Positions 32,402 through 41,172 of a stretch of 64,000 nt of DNA are shown piece by piece; the first letter of the stretch is position 1, and the number at the start of each line of letters is the position of its first letter. The notes under the pieces are model-generated. The model was not told the DNA's origin and searched no databases. It saw only the letters and a program-made list of their open reading frames with translations. The DNA comes from DATBLE01 sp963775695 (GTDB lineage Bacteria; Actinomycetota; Thermoleophilia; Gaiellales; Gaiellaceae). The position numbers and the translations under genes were made by a program. Location: contig CAVZJU010000003.1 in NCBI GenBank assembly GCA_963775695.1, positions 186,001 to 250,000 of the forward strand, given 5' to 3'.

Positions 32402-33088
32402 TCAGTACGACCTCGCCGCGGCGCCTTCCTCGGTCGTTCCGTCGTGTTCGACGAGCCCGCTCTGGTAGGCGAGGACGACGGCTTGGACGCGGTCGCGGAG
32501 GTTCAGCTTCTGGAGGACATGTGTGACGTGCGTCTTCACGGTCGTCTCGCTGATGTAGAGGCGTTCTCCGATTTCCGCGTTGGACAAGCCTTCGGCGATC
32601 AGGCGGAGGATCTCGCGTTCCCGTGCCGTGAGTTCGTCCAGTTCCGGCCGTGGCGTGGGGCGCGGGATGTGCGTGAACTGCTTGATGACCCGTTTGGTGA
32701 CCGCGGGTGAGAGAAGGGCGTCGCCGGCGGCGACGGTGTGGATTGCGGCGATCAGCTGCTCGGGCGGGTCGTCCTTGAGGACGAAGCCGCTCGCGCCGGC
32801 TTTGAGCGCTTCGTAGATGTATTCGTCGAGGTCGAAGGTGGTGAGGATGAGGATCCGTGCTGCGGGGTCGGCGGCGAGGATGCGCCGCGTTGCTTCGAGG
32901 CCGTCGAGCTCGGGCATGCGGATGTCCATCAGGACGACGGTCGGGTGGAAGCGTTCTGCTTTGTCGATTGCTTCGAGTCCGTTGCTTGCTTCGGCGACGA
33001 CGTCGATGTCGTCTTCGTCGGCGAGGAGCATGCGGAAGCCGGCGCGGACCATCGACTGGTCGTCGGCGACGAGGACCCGGATGCTCAT
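32402..33088 (-). CDS. Response regulator, NarL/FixJ family
   Basis: 228 residues. The receiver domain has D-D-Q near residue 9, the phospho-acceptor aspartate in V-L-M-D-I-R-M-P-E and lysine in F-V-L-K-D-D. The LuxR-type HTH is in the last 80 residues (L-T-A-R-E-R-E-I-L-R-L-I-A-E-G-L-S-N). Its ATG overlaps the kinase stop (ATGA). The likely target is the divergent MMPL promoter with its 18-bp palindrome. Confidence 0.95.
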   Translation of the reverse strand: MSIRVLVADDQSMVRAGFRMLLADEDDIDVVAEASNGLEAIDKAERFHPTVVLMDIRMPELDGLEATRRILAADPAARILILTTFDLDEYIYEALKAGASGFVLKDDPPEQLIAAIHTVAAGDALLSPAVTKRVIKQFTHIPRPTPRPELDELTAREREILRLIAEGLSNAEIGERLYISETTVKTHVTHVLQKLNLRDRVQAVVLAYQSGLVEHDGTTEEGAAARSY

Positions 33089-34281
33089 TGCCCGGCTCCT
33101 ATGAGTGGGAGGCGGGTGCTGAGGATGAAGCCGCGTCCGTTGGCGGCGCCGGCGTTCATTTGGCCGCCGTAGAGCTTGACGCGTTCGTGGATGCCGACGA
33201 GACCATGGCCGCGTCCGTCGCTAGTGGAGGGTCCGTGGCCGTCGTCGCGGACGTCGATCTGGAGCTCGTCGGGGCGGTAGCGCACGACGACGTCGGCATG
33301 ACTGGCGTGGGCGTGTTTGAGCGCGTTTGTCAGTCCTTCCTGGACGATCCTGTAGGCGGAGAGGTCGAGTGCGTCGGGGAGGGGCACGGGGTTGCCTTCG
33401 ACGTGCAGCTCGACGGCTAGCCCTGATCGCCGGATCTCGTCGAGCAGCGGCTCGAGGCTGCCGAGACCCGGTCGCGGTGTCAGCTCCACTCCGTCCCCGT
33501 CGCGTCGCATCGCGCCGAGCAGGCGGCGCATCTCCGTCAGCGCTGCGCGTCCTGTGCGTTCGACGTCCCGGAGTGCGTCGCGGTCGTCTGCGAGCTCGTC
33601 GGGGAGCCTGTGTCGTACGGCGCCGACCTGGAGCACCATGACGCTGACCGCGTGCGCGACGATGTCGTGTAGCTCGCGTGCGATTCGGGCGCGCTCCTCC
33701 GCGACGGCGAGACGTGCCGCCGCCTCCCGCTCCTGCTCTGCCTGGGCTGCTCGTGCCTCCGCCGCCTCGGTCTGCTGCTCGCGGCTCCGCACGGCGAACC
33801 CCGCGGCCCAGCTGATCCCGAAGAGGACGGGAACGAAGACGAACGTGCCGGCCGTATGCGTGGGCTGGTTGTAGACGACGATCGCCGCACCTCCGACCGC
33901 GATGGCCAGGCCGATCCAGGCGTGTCGGCCGTCGCGCAGGTCCCCGAGAAGGAACGAGGCCACCATCCCGAGGAAGAAGACGCCGATTGGGAACGTGACG
34001 AGGCGTCCGTCGACGAACGACAACGCCGCAGCCAGGAGCCAGAAGGTGGCGGCGGCCGCAAACGGATGGCCTCGCCGGCCGATCGTCGGGAGCGCGAGAA
34101 CGACGATGGCCGGGATGACGAACCAGAGGGTCGTGCGCGGCGCGCCAGACGCGTCCCGCCTGAGGACGATCTCGAGCACCGCGATGGCCGCGAAGAGGAC
34201 GAGCAGGACGTCGAGCGCGAGTGCCTGCGCGAGATGCCGGATCCGGTTCACGCACTGAACGTACTGCAGGTGTTCACGCAC
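33085..34281 (-). CDS. Sensor histidine kinase, HisKA_3 (NarX/DesK-like)
   Basis: 398 residues. Five or so helices in the first 150 residues leave almost no extracellular domain, as in DesK-like membrane sensors. The dimerisation/phosphorylation histidine is in A-R-E-L-H-D-I-V-A-H (about 205) and the ATPase in D-D-G-H-G and G-H-G-L-V-G-I-H-E-R-V. Starts in use could be the GTG at 34281 or at 34251. It is divergent from the MMPL exporter and coupled to the response regulator, so membrane stress or a lipophilic compound is a likely signal. Confidence 0.92.
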   Translation of the reverse strand: MREHLQYVQCVNRIRHLAQALALDVLLVLFAAIAVLEIVLRRDASGAPRTTLWFVIPAIVVLALPTIGRRGHPFAAAATFWLLAAALSFVDGRLVTFPIGVFFLGMVASFLLGDLRDGRHAWIGLAIAVGGAAIVVYNQPTHTAGTFVFVPVLFGISWAAGFAVRSREQQTEAAEARAAQAEQEREAAARLAVAEERARIARELHDIVAHAVSVMVLQVGAVRHRLPDELADDRDALRDVERTGRAALTEMRRLLGAMRRDGDGVELTPRPGLGSLEPLLDEIRRSGLAVELHVEGNPVPLPDALDLSAYRIVQEGLTNALKHAHASHADVVVRYRPDELQIDVRDDGHGPSTSDGRGHGLVGIHERVKLYGGQMNAGAANGRGFILSTRLPLIGAGQ

Positions 34282-34284
34282 TGC

Positions 34285-34302
34285 CTCCTACCTGGGTAGG
34301 AG
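34285..34302. promoter_or_regulatory. Palindromic operator between kinase and MMPL genes
   Basis: CTCCTACC-TG-GGTAGGAG, a perfect 8-bp inverted repeat in the 130-base divergent promoter region, immediately upstream of the kinase start. It is a good candidate binding site for the NarL-type regulator. Confidence 0.55.
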
Positions 34303-34411
34303 CCGAGATCGTCGCCAGGTCGGAGAGCGGACGCGACCTCGCGACGACGTCCGTTCGACCGACCGCTCCTAGCGTGGAGGCATCGACTCGATCAGCGAAA
34401 GGACGGTCACC

Positions 34412-36628
34412 ATGAGGACTCCGACACCCACGTCCCTCCCACAGCAACACGGTCTTGCTGCTCGCATGGGCCGCTGGAGTGCGACCCACTGGAAGACCGC
34501 GACCTTCGGCTGGCTCGCATTCGTGCTTGTCGCGTTCGCGCTCGGCGGGATGGTCGGCACGACGAACGTCGATCAGAACGCGCCCGGCCCGGGCGAGTCG
34601 GGCCGGATGCAGAAGATCCTCGACACCGGGTTCCAGCAGCCCGCGGGCGAGAACGTCCTGGTCCAGAGCCGGTCGGCCCGCGTCGGCGAGCCCGCCTTCA
34701 CGGCGGCGATCGGCGACGTCACTGCGCGCGTCTCGAAGCGCGCAGACGTGCAGAACGTCCGGCGGGGCGCGGTCTCGAAGGACCAGCACTCCGCGCTCGT
34801 CCTGTTCGACGTCCGCGGCGACAGCGACAAGGCCGTCGACAAGATCCAGCCGGTCGTCGCGAGCATCGCCGCCGCGCAACGCGCTCACCCCGGCTTCACG
34901 ATCGGCGAGTTCGGCCTCGCGAGCGCCCAGAAGGAAATCCAGACGGCGTACGGGAACGACCTCGGCAAGGCCGGGATGCTCTCGCTGCCGGTCACGCTCG
35001 TGATCCTCGTGCTGACCTTCGGCGCACTCGTCGCGGCCGGCATCCCGCTCCTGCTCGGTCTGACCGCCGTGTTCGCGACGTTCGGGCTGATCGCGCTGCC
35101 CAGCCACCTGCTCCCAGTCGCGTTCGAGGCGCAGGCGATGGTGCTCCTGATCGGCCTCGCGGTCGGCGTCGACTACACGATGTTCTACTTGAAGCGCGCA
35201 CGCCAGGAACGCGCCGCCGGACGCAGCCCGGCCGCCGCCCTCGAGGCCGCCGCCGCCACCTCCGGCCGCTCTGTGCTGATCTCCGGGCTGACCGTGATCG
35301 CCGCGATGGCCGGCATGTTCCTGACCGGCGACGCGACCTTCGAGTCGCTCGGCCTCGCCACGATCCTCGTCGTCGCAGCAGCCGTGCTCGGCTCGCTGAC
35401 CGTGCTACCGGCGCTGCTCTCGCGGCTCGGCGACAAGGTCGACCGGCTCCGCGTCCCGCTCGTCGGCCGGCTCCGCCGCGACGACGGCGAGGGCCGGATC
35501 TGGGGCGCGATCGTCGAGCGCGTCCTCCGCCGGCCTCTCCTCTCGGCGGCGGTCGCCGCCGGGCTGCTGCTGGCGTTCGCCGCGCCGGCGCTGCAGCTGC
35601 ACATCGCGCCGCAGGGAACGGAGTCGTTCCCGAAGTCGCTCGCGGTCATCAAGGCATACGACCGGATGCAGCAGGCATTCCCCGGCTCCGCCCTGCCGGC
35701 GAACGTCGTCGTCAAGGCGCCGGACGTGAACGCGCCTGCCGTGCGGGCGGCAATCGACCGGCTCGAGCGGCGGGCGCTCGCCAGCGGCCGCATGTACGAG
35801 CCGATCACCGTCGACGTCAACCGGCAGGCGACGGTCGCCAACATCACCGTCCCGATCGCCGGCAACGGAACCGACGCTGCCTCGAACGCCGCCTTCCACC
35901 TCCTGCGCGACTCGATCGTGCCGGCGACGGTTGGCGGCCTGGCGAACACCGAGGCCGGAGTCACCGGGACGACGGCCTCCTGGAAGGACTCGGCCGACAA
36001 GCTGAAGTCCGACCTGCCGCCGGTCATCGCGTTCGTGCTCCTGCTCGCGTTCGCGCTGATGCTGATCGCCTTCCGCTCGATCGTGATCGCGGCCAAGGCG
36101 ATCGTGCTCAACCTGCTCTCGGTTGCCGCCGCCTACGGCGTGCTCGTGCTCGTCTTCCAGCACGGCCTCGGCAAGGGCCTGCTCGGCGTCAGCTCCGCGA
36201 ACGGAATCGAGATGGTGGTGCCGCTGCTGCTGTTCGTGATCCTGTTCGGCCTCTCGATGGACTACCACGTCTTCATCATCAGCCGCATCCGCGAGACCTT
36301 CGACCGCGGCGCCACGATGGACGACGCGGTCCGGCACGGGATCAAATCGACCGCCGGCGTCGTCACCAGCGCCGCGATCGTGATGGTCTGCGTGTTCGCC
36401 GTCTTCGGCACGCTCTCGGCGCCGTTCTTCAAGCAGTTCGGCGTCGGCCTCGCGGCAGCGATCCTGATCGACGCCACCATCGTCCGCGCCGTGCTCCTGC
36501 CCGCAACGATGAAGCTGCTTGGCGACTGGAACTGGTACCTGCCCAAGTGGCTCGAGTGGCTTCCTCAGTCCGAGCGAGGCGAGCCGGAAGCCGCATCGGA
36601 GATCAAACCGGCGCCCGTCTCCGCCTAG
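34412..36628 (+). CDS. MMPL-family RND transporter
   Basis: 738 residues with two repeats of one helix, a periplasmic domain and five helices. Proton-relay-type residues occur in G-L-A-V-G-V-D-Y-T-M-F-Y (about 250) and G-L-S-M-D-Y-H-V-F (about 615), the usual G-x-x-x-D-Y positions. MMPL proteins export lipids or other hydrophobic molecules using proton motive force. The ATG follows GAAAGGAC. It is divergent from the two-component genes and probably under their control. Confidence 0.93.
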   Translation: MRTPTPTSLPQQHGLAARMGRWSATHWKTATFGWLAFVLVAFALGGMVGTTNVDQNAPGPGESGRMQKILDTGFQQPAGENVLVQSRSARVGEPAFTAAIGDVTARVSKRADVQNVRRGAVSKDQHSALVLFDVRGDSDKAVDKIQPVVASIAAAQRAHPGFTIGEFGLASAQKEIQTAYGNDLGKAGMLSLPVTLVILVLTFGALVAAGIPLLLGLTAVFATFGLIALPSHLLPVAFEAQAMVLLIGLAVGVDYTMFYLKRARQERAAGRSPAAALEAAAATSGRSVLISGLTVIAAMAGMFLTGDATFESLGLATILVVAAAVLGSLTVLPALLSRLGDKVDRLRVPLVGRLRRDDGEGRIWGAIVERVLRRPLLSAAVAAGLLLAFAAPALQLHIAPQGTESFPKSLAVIKAYDRMQQAFPGSALPANVVVKAPDVNAPAVRAAIDRLERRALASGRMYEPITVDVNRQATVANITVPIAGNGTDAASNAAFHLLRDSIVPATVGGLANTEAGVTGTTASWKDSADKLKSDLPPVIAFVLLLAFALMLIAFRSIVIAAKAIVLNLLSVAAAYGVLVLVFQHGLGKGLLGVSSANGIEMVVPLLLFVILFGLSMDYHVFIISRIRETFDRGATMDDAVRHGIKSTAGVVTSAAIVMVCVFAVFGTLSAPFFKQFGVGLAAAILIDATIVRAVLLPATMKLLGDWNWYLPKWLEWLPQSERGEPEAASEIKPAPVSA

Positions 36629-36639
36629 ACCACTTAACT

Positions 36640-36663
36640 GCCCCGGCCCTCACGGGCCGGGGC
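36640..36663. terminator. GC-rich hairpin after the MMPL gene
   Basis: GCCCCGGCCC-TCAC-GGGCCGGGGC, a perfect 10-bp stem with a 4-base loop. There is no U-tract, so it may only attenuate readthrough to the next gene. Confidence 0.6.
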
Positions 36664-36688
36664 GCCGACCCAGAAAGGGATCCTGGAG

Positions 36689-37636
36689 ATGACCGTTTCA
36701 GCAAACAATCCGAAGAAACGCACCGGTCTCACGATTGGAGCCTGGGTCGCAGCCGTGCTCGGCGCGATAGTGGTCGCGGCGGGCGGAACGGCAATCTGGG
36801 CGAACACCTGGGAGCGGGACGGCAACGGCTACTTCTCCGCGCACGCGCACAGCTACCAGACGCATACACGCGCGATTGCGACCGAGGGCATCACGGTCGA
36901 AAGCTACGTTCCCACCTGGCTCGCAGGCAACGTCCGCCTCGACGTCTCCGGCGACAAGCCGTTGTTCGTCGGCATCGCGCCGAAGGCCACCGTGGACGCC
37001 TACCTTGCCCGCGTCGAGCACACGGAAGCGACCAATCTCGACCTCGATCCATTCAAGGTCACCTACGTCGACCACACAGGAACGGTCGACCCCCGCCGGC
37101 CCGCACGCGAACTGTTCTGGGCAGCAGCCGTCTCCGGTACCAGCAGCCCCCTGGCGTGGAAGCTCCGCTCCGGCACCTGGTCGATCGTCGTGATGAATGC
37201 CGACGGCTCTCGCGATGTCGCCGCGACGATCGGCGTCGGCGTCCAGGTTAAGGTCCCGGCGCTGCTCTGGGTCGGAATCGGGCTGAGCCTGTTCGGAGGC
37301 GCGCTGCTCGCAGCCGCCGCGCTGATGTTCGCTGCCCGCTCGCGCAGCTACCGCCGCGCGGGGGCAACAGCAGCCTTAGCCAGCTTTGACGTGCGCATCG
37401 CCGGCGGCTTCGAGTCGAGCGTGTTGCCTCGCAAGTCCTGCGGATCTTCGGGTGCGCAGGACTTGGCGTTTATTTGGGGAGCACAGAGAGCACAGAGAGA
37501 CCTCCTCTCGCCGAGAGAAGGGGTCGAAGGTGCCCGTCGGCGAGGTCCGGTTGGTCTTCATGCCATGAGGAGCTCGCGCGCCTGGGTAGGCGCGACTGTC
37601 TTCTCAGCGTCGAGCGTATTGGGAGCGCGAAAATAG
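36689..37636 (+). CDS. Two-helix membrane protein of unknown function, probably with lost stop
   Basis: 315 codons as read. Residues 1-230 are well behaved: a helix near 15-37, an extracytoplasmic domain (N-T-W-E-R-D-G-N-G-Y-F, W-L-A-G-N-V-R-L-D-V-S) and a second helix near 190-215, ending R-S-R-S-Y-R-R. After that, composition turns random and the frame runs through a hairpin at 37432-37465. Removing one G from the run of five near 37360 gives A-G-Q-Q-Q-P and a stop at about 37378. It follows the MMPL gene by 60 bases and may assist it. Confidence 0.7.
   Translation: MTVSANNPKKRTGLTIGAWVAAVLGAIVVAAGGTAIWANTWERDGNGYFSAHAHSYQTHTRAIATEGITVESYVPTWLAGNVRLDVSGDKPLFVGIAPKATVDAYLARVEHTEATNLDLDPFKVTYVDHTGTVDPRRPARELFWAAAVSGTSSPLAWKLRSGTWSIVVMNADGSRDVAATIGVGVQVKVPALLWVGIGLSLFGGALLAAAALMFAARSRSYRRAGATAALASFDVRIAGGFESSVLPRKSCGSSGAQDLAFIWGAQRAQRDLLSPREGVEGARRRGPVGLHAMRSSRAWVGATVFSASSVLGARK
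37432..37465. terminator. Hairpin terminator inside the readthrough frame
   Basis: CAAGTCCTGCG pairs perfectly with CGCAGGACTTG (11 bp) across 12 bases, followed by GCGTTTATTT. It supports an earlier natural stop for the gene at 36689. Confidence 0.6.
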
Positions 37637-37640
37637 GGCC

Positions 37641-38129
37641 ATGTCGATTGGGCGCGCCGGCACGGCGCAGGTCGAGGGCGAGATCGTGATTAGGCGGCCG
37701 GTCGAGGAGGTGTTCGACTACGTCGCCGACGAGCGCCATGAGCCCAACTTCAACGCGCGCATGTCCCGTGTCGAGCTGCTTTCCCCGGAGCCGATCGGGC
37801 TCGGGTCTCGGTTCGGGGTCGAGATGACGATGATGCGTCGCGTGTTTGAGATGACGGTCGAGTTCACCGCCTTCGAGCGGCCGCGGCTGCTCGGTTCGAC
37901 CTCGCGCTCGCTGCCGCGGGGAGGCAGGGGGCGGCCGTTGCTGACCGCGGGGAGTCTGACGTTCGACCCGGTTCCGGAGGGGACGCGGATGCGCTGGTCG
38001 TGGCGGGTGGAAACGCCGGGCGCGATGAGGCTGCTCGTGCCGCTTGTGGCGTGGATGGGGAGGCGGCAGGAGCGGCGGGTCTGGACGAGCCTGAAGCGGC
38101 TCTTGGAAGAGGAGGCGCCCGTCAGGTAG
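37641..38129 (+). CDS. SRPBCC-family (polyketide cyclase/START-like) protein
   Basis: 162 residues. The pattern I-V-I-R-R-P-V-E-E-V-F-D-Y-V-A-D-E-R-H-E-P, L-G-S-R-F-G-V-E-M and a C-terminal amphipathic helix is typical of SRPBCC ligand-binding proteins. They form a hydrophobic cavity for lipids or aromatic compounds; the ligand here is unknown. Convergent with the broken dienelactone hydrolase. Confidence 0.82.
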   Translation: MSIGRAGTAQVEGEIVIRRPVEEVFDYVADERHEPNFNARMSRVELLSPEPIGLGSRFGVEMTMMRRVFEMTVEFTAFERPRLLGSTSRSLPRGGRGRPLLTAGSLTFDPVPEGTRMRWSWRVETPGAMRLLVPLVAWMGRRQERRVWTSLKRLLEEEAPVR

Positions 38130-38141
38130 GCGGCTGCGGGT

Positions 38142-38881
38142 TTATGCCTTGAGGTGTGCGTTGAAGAAGGAGACGATCCGACGGCGCGCGTCTTGGGCCG
38201 AGGGCTCGTGGTAGCCGCTGCCCCCAGCGAAGAGCTTTCCGGTCACCAGGAACAGGATCGGCACGTCGGCAGGGTCGTGGTCGTTGAGGAATGCGTGGCC
38301 GGCGTCGGGATACTCCTTCACGTCGTGGTCGACGCCGGCCGTCGTGAGTGTCCGCTCCAGCCGAGCGGCGGTGCCCCGGTTCGCGCGATCCTTCGCTCCA
38401 TAGCTGCTGACGATCGGACAGGCGCCGGCCAGGAAGCTCTCGGCGTACACGCCCTTCGGAGCTCCGACGCCGTAGTTCACGCTCGAGGCCGAGAACCCGT
38501 GGCCGGGGGCGAGCAGCAGGGCGAAACCGCCGCCGATGCAGAAGCCGATCACCCCGATCGTGCCGGTGCAACCATCCTGCTCGGCCAGCCAGGTACGCAC
38601 GGCTTCCACCTCCTCGAACGCTCTCCTTGCTGGGCGCGCAAGTCGCGGCCGATCGAGCGCAGGCAGGTCAGCCTTCTGCCCCAGGAGAACAGGTCGGGCG
38701 CGACAGCCAGATAGCCCTCGCTCGCCAGCCAGTCGGCCTGGGTTCTCAGGTCGTGGCTCATTCCCATCGCGTCGTGGATGACGACCACCCCCGGCCACGG
38801 GCCCCTGCTCGCAGGCGTGGCCAGATAGGCGGGCAGTTCGCCCCGCGGGGTGAGGATCATCACCCCGGCCAGCGCGTCCAC
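38142..38881 (-). pseudogene. Dienelactone hydrolase, split by one frameshift
   Basis: From the ATG at 38881: V-V-V-I-H-D-A-M-G-M-S-H and A-P-D-L-F-S-W-G. After L-R-A near 38640 the frame breaks and resumes as R-A-F-E-E-V-E-A-V. The second part carries the nucleophile G-F-C-I-G-G-G-F-A, and G-H-A-F-L-N with the histidine. Adding one C to the CCC run at the break restores a normal 246-residue enzyme. It may be a sequencing indel rather than a dead gene. Confidence 0.8.
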
Positions 38882-38912
38882 CTGTCCTCGATGCGCGAAG
38901 GTCGAGCTCGCC

Positions 38913-39353
38913 TCACGGTGAGCTCAGGGGCTCGATGCGGAAGACCGGGTGCCGGTCGGCTTCGGCCACGAATGCCTCGAGTGGCGAGTCAGGCGACGCG
39001 TCGAAGAACGGCCGGACCGTTCTGACCTGGCGAAGGTACTCGCGGAGCATGGGGGCGCTCTCCTGGGGGCCGACTTCGCTGATCTTGACCTGGTCGCGGT
39101 GGCGTCCGCGGCTGAGCGTCGCTCGACCGGCGGCGCGAGCGTTGCGCACCCAGCTCACCTCGCCGTAGGGCGCGACCAGCCAGCGCTCGCCGTTCTCGAC
39201 CAGGATCACCGGCGTCGAGTAGGTGCGGCCGCTTCGTCGCCCGGACACGCTCAGCAGGTAGGTGTGTCCGCCTGCGAGACCAAGGCGAAGCAGTCCCTTC
39301 ACAAGCGAGTTGACCAGGCGGCGGGCCAGGCCAAGCCGGTAGGCCTTCGTCAT
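38913..39353 (-). CDS. Deazaflavin (F420)-dependent nitroreductase-family protein
   Basis: 146 residues from the ATG at 39353. L-L-S-V-S-G-R-R-S-G-R-T-Y-S-T-P-V and G-E-R-W-L-V-A-P-Y-G, N-A-R-A-A-G are hallmarks of the Ddn/FDOR-A split-barrel family, which bind F420 and reduce quinones or nitroaromatics. Presence suggests the organism makes F420. The gene is followed by the dienelactone hydrolase fragment. Confidence 0.88.
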   Translation of the reverse strand: MTKAYRLGLARRLVNSLVKGLLRLGLAGGHTYLLSVSGRRSGRTYSTPVILVENGERWLVAPYGEVSWVRNARAAGRATLSRGRHRDQVKISEVGPQESAPMLREYLRQVRTVRPFFDASPDSPLEAFVAEADRHPVFRIEPLSSP

Positions 39354-39409
39354 CGCCCAACGATCGCACAGACACCCAAGCGCCGCTTCTGCCGAAGCCG
39401 CTGCTTCTC

Positions 39410-40021
39410 TTACGAGTGGCCCGAGCGGCGCAGGCCGGCGGCGACCAGTCGCAATGCGATCCGGCGGAGCAGGTCGCTGAAAGGAGCGATCAGGAGCCAG
39501 TAGCGCTTGAAGCGTCGCTCCGCGGCATCGAGCGCCCTCGTCGTTCGTTTCGACGTCTTGCGGCCGAACGCTCCGCTCAAGACCCACTGGCGGGTGAGTC
39601 GAAGGAGGCGCAGCCTCTCGTCGGCCAGGTGAAGAGTGCGCTTCGGATCGAGGTAGAGATCGATCGCCAGCTTCTTGACGAGTGCCGGTTCGCTGGGCGC
39701 GCCGGTCGCCTGCTCGAGCCGGTGAGCCACCAACGAAGCGAGCACCTGCAGCTCCCGCACACCCGTGCGAACGGCGATCCCGATCGAGACGGCACTCGAG
39801 GCAACCATCACCCACGGCACCCTCGTCAGGCGGGCGCCGCGAGCCAGTCTGCGGACGACGGGCACGGCGAGCACGACGACCCGTTGGATGTCGCCCGCGA
39901 GTGCCTCCGTGTCCTCTTTGCCCGCGAGCAGTCGCTTGCCGTCGGCGGCCGAGGTGATGCGCTCGTCGGTGAGCAGCACGCTGTCGATTGCCTTGTCGGC
40001 AAGCCTGCCGACGGTCTGCAT
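39410..40021 (-). CDS. Hypothetical protein with two hydrophobic segments
   Basis: 203 residues from the ATG at 40021; an upstream GTG at 40180 is possible but adds low-complexity sequence. V-V-V-L-A-V-P-V-V-R-R-L and V-P-W-V-M-V-A-S-S-A-V-S-I-G may be membrane segments, and the C-terminal third is rich in Arg and Leu. I do not recognise the family. Followed by the nitroreductase-like gene. Confidence 0.55.
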   Translation of the reverse strand: MQTVGRLADKAIDSVLLTDERITSAADGKRLLAGKEDTEALAGDIQRVVVLAVPVVRRLARGARLTRVPWVMVASSAVSIGIAVRTGVRELQVLASLVAHRLEQATGAPSEPALVKKLAIDLYLDPKRTLHLADERLRLLRLTRQWVLSGAFGRKTSKRTTRALDAAERRFKRYWLLIAPFSDLLRRIALRLVAAGLRRSGHS

Positions 40022-40261
40022 GAGCGCCCCGCCCGCATTTCGAGTATTGGCGCCCGCGCTCCTCCCCGCTGACGAGGCTCGGTCACGCAACGAGCGTGGC
40101 GGCGTGCTCGGCTGAGCATCGCCCTGGGTGTTGTCTCGAGCCGCTAGGGTATCCGCCGCCGCGTACCTGGACCTGCGCACCCCCAGAGGATATGGCCCGC
40201 CAGGGGAAGCAGGCCTACTGTCGCAGTCCGGCTCTCATCGGGGGCACTCTCCCGTTCTACG

Positions 40262-40921
40262 ATGGGGGGCGTGGCCGCGGCGGAACAGCTCGTGAAGCCG
40301 AAACTACGCGGCGTCTTTCACGAACTCGGCTTCTACGCCGCTGCCGCGGCCGGCGTCGTGTTGGTCGTCACCGCCGACCCGGGGAAGGCGCGGATATCGG
40401 GTGCAATCTTCGCGGCGTGCGTCGCCGGCTGCTTTGGAGCGAGCGCCGTCTACCACCGGCCGATGTGGCGACCGCGGGCGCGCGCCTGGCTCGCACGGCT
40501 CGACCACGCCGGCGTCTACTTGCTGATCGCCGGCAGCTACGCGCCGTTCGGGTTGATCGTTATGTCGAGGGGCTGGGCGATCCCGATCCTTGCGATCATC
40601 TGGGGCGGCGCGTTCCTCGCGATCGTCCTCAAGTTCTTTTGGGTACAGGCGCCGAAGTGGCTGGCGGCAGCCATCGGTCTGACCCTCGGCTGGGTCGGAG
40701 CCGCTGCGTTCCCGCAACTGCTGAAGCTCTCAGCAGCGGCCGTTGTGCTCGTCGTCGCCACCGGGATCCTCTACACCGGGGGCGCGATCATCTACGCGAG
40801 GCGCCGTCCAAATCCGCTCCCGTGGGTGTTCGGCTATCACGAGCTCTTCCATGTGCTCACGCTCGCCGCGGCAGCGTGCGAATACGTCGTCGTCGCGTTC
40901 TACGTGCTCCCGCGCGCGTAA
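40262..40921 (+). CDS. Hemolysin III (PAQR) family membrane protein
   Basis: 219 residues with seven helices. The conserved zinc-site set of the PAQR/HlyIII family is visible: F-H-E-L-G-F, S-A-V-Y-H-R-P with L-D-H-A-G-V-Y, and Y-H-E-L-F-H-V-L. Members are predicted membrane hydrolases or receptors; bacterial function is unclear. ATG at 40262; GTG three codons later is an alternative. Confidence 0.9.
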   Translation: MGGVAAAEQLVKPKLRGVFHELGFYAAAAAGVVLVVTADPGKARISGAIFAACVAGCFGASAVYHRPMWRPRARAWLARLDHAGVYLLIAGSYAPFGLIVMSRGWAIPILAIIWGGAFLAIVLKFFWVQAPKWLAAAIGLTLGWVGAAAFPQLLKLSAAAVVLVVATGILYTGGAIIYARRRPNPLPWVFGYHELFHVLTLAAAACEYVVVAFYVLPRA

Positions 40922-40926
40922 GACTG

Positions 40927-41145
40927 GCGCGCTCGGCTCGGTGTCCCGTTATCTCGGGTTTGCGGCCACGACGATCACCCGCTGGGACGAGGCGGAGCGT
41001 CACTTGGAAGCGGCGCTCAGGGCCAACGAGCTGATGGGCGCAAGACCATGGCTCTCCCCCACGCAAGATGACTGCGCCCGCATGCTGCTCGAGCGCGACG
41101 CCGCCGCGGATCGCGAAAAGGGCCAGAAGCTCACCGCGTTATCGC
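40927..41145 (+). pseudogene. TPR C-terminal remnant of a large ATPase/cyclase-type regulator
   Basis: About 70 codons encode a TPR unit: Y-L-G-F-A-A-T-T-I-T-R-W-D-E-A-E-R-H, then N-E-L-M-G-A-R-P-W-L and D-D-C-A-R-M-L-L-E-R-D. This matches the end of the adenylate-cyclase/LuxR-type AAA-TPR regulators of actinobacteria. No start codon; the rest is missing. The frame runs into random sequence. Confidence 0.65.
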
Positions 41146-41172
41146 CTCCGCCGGCTCGCTGGCGTCTTGAAA

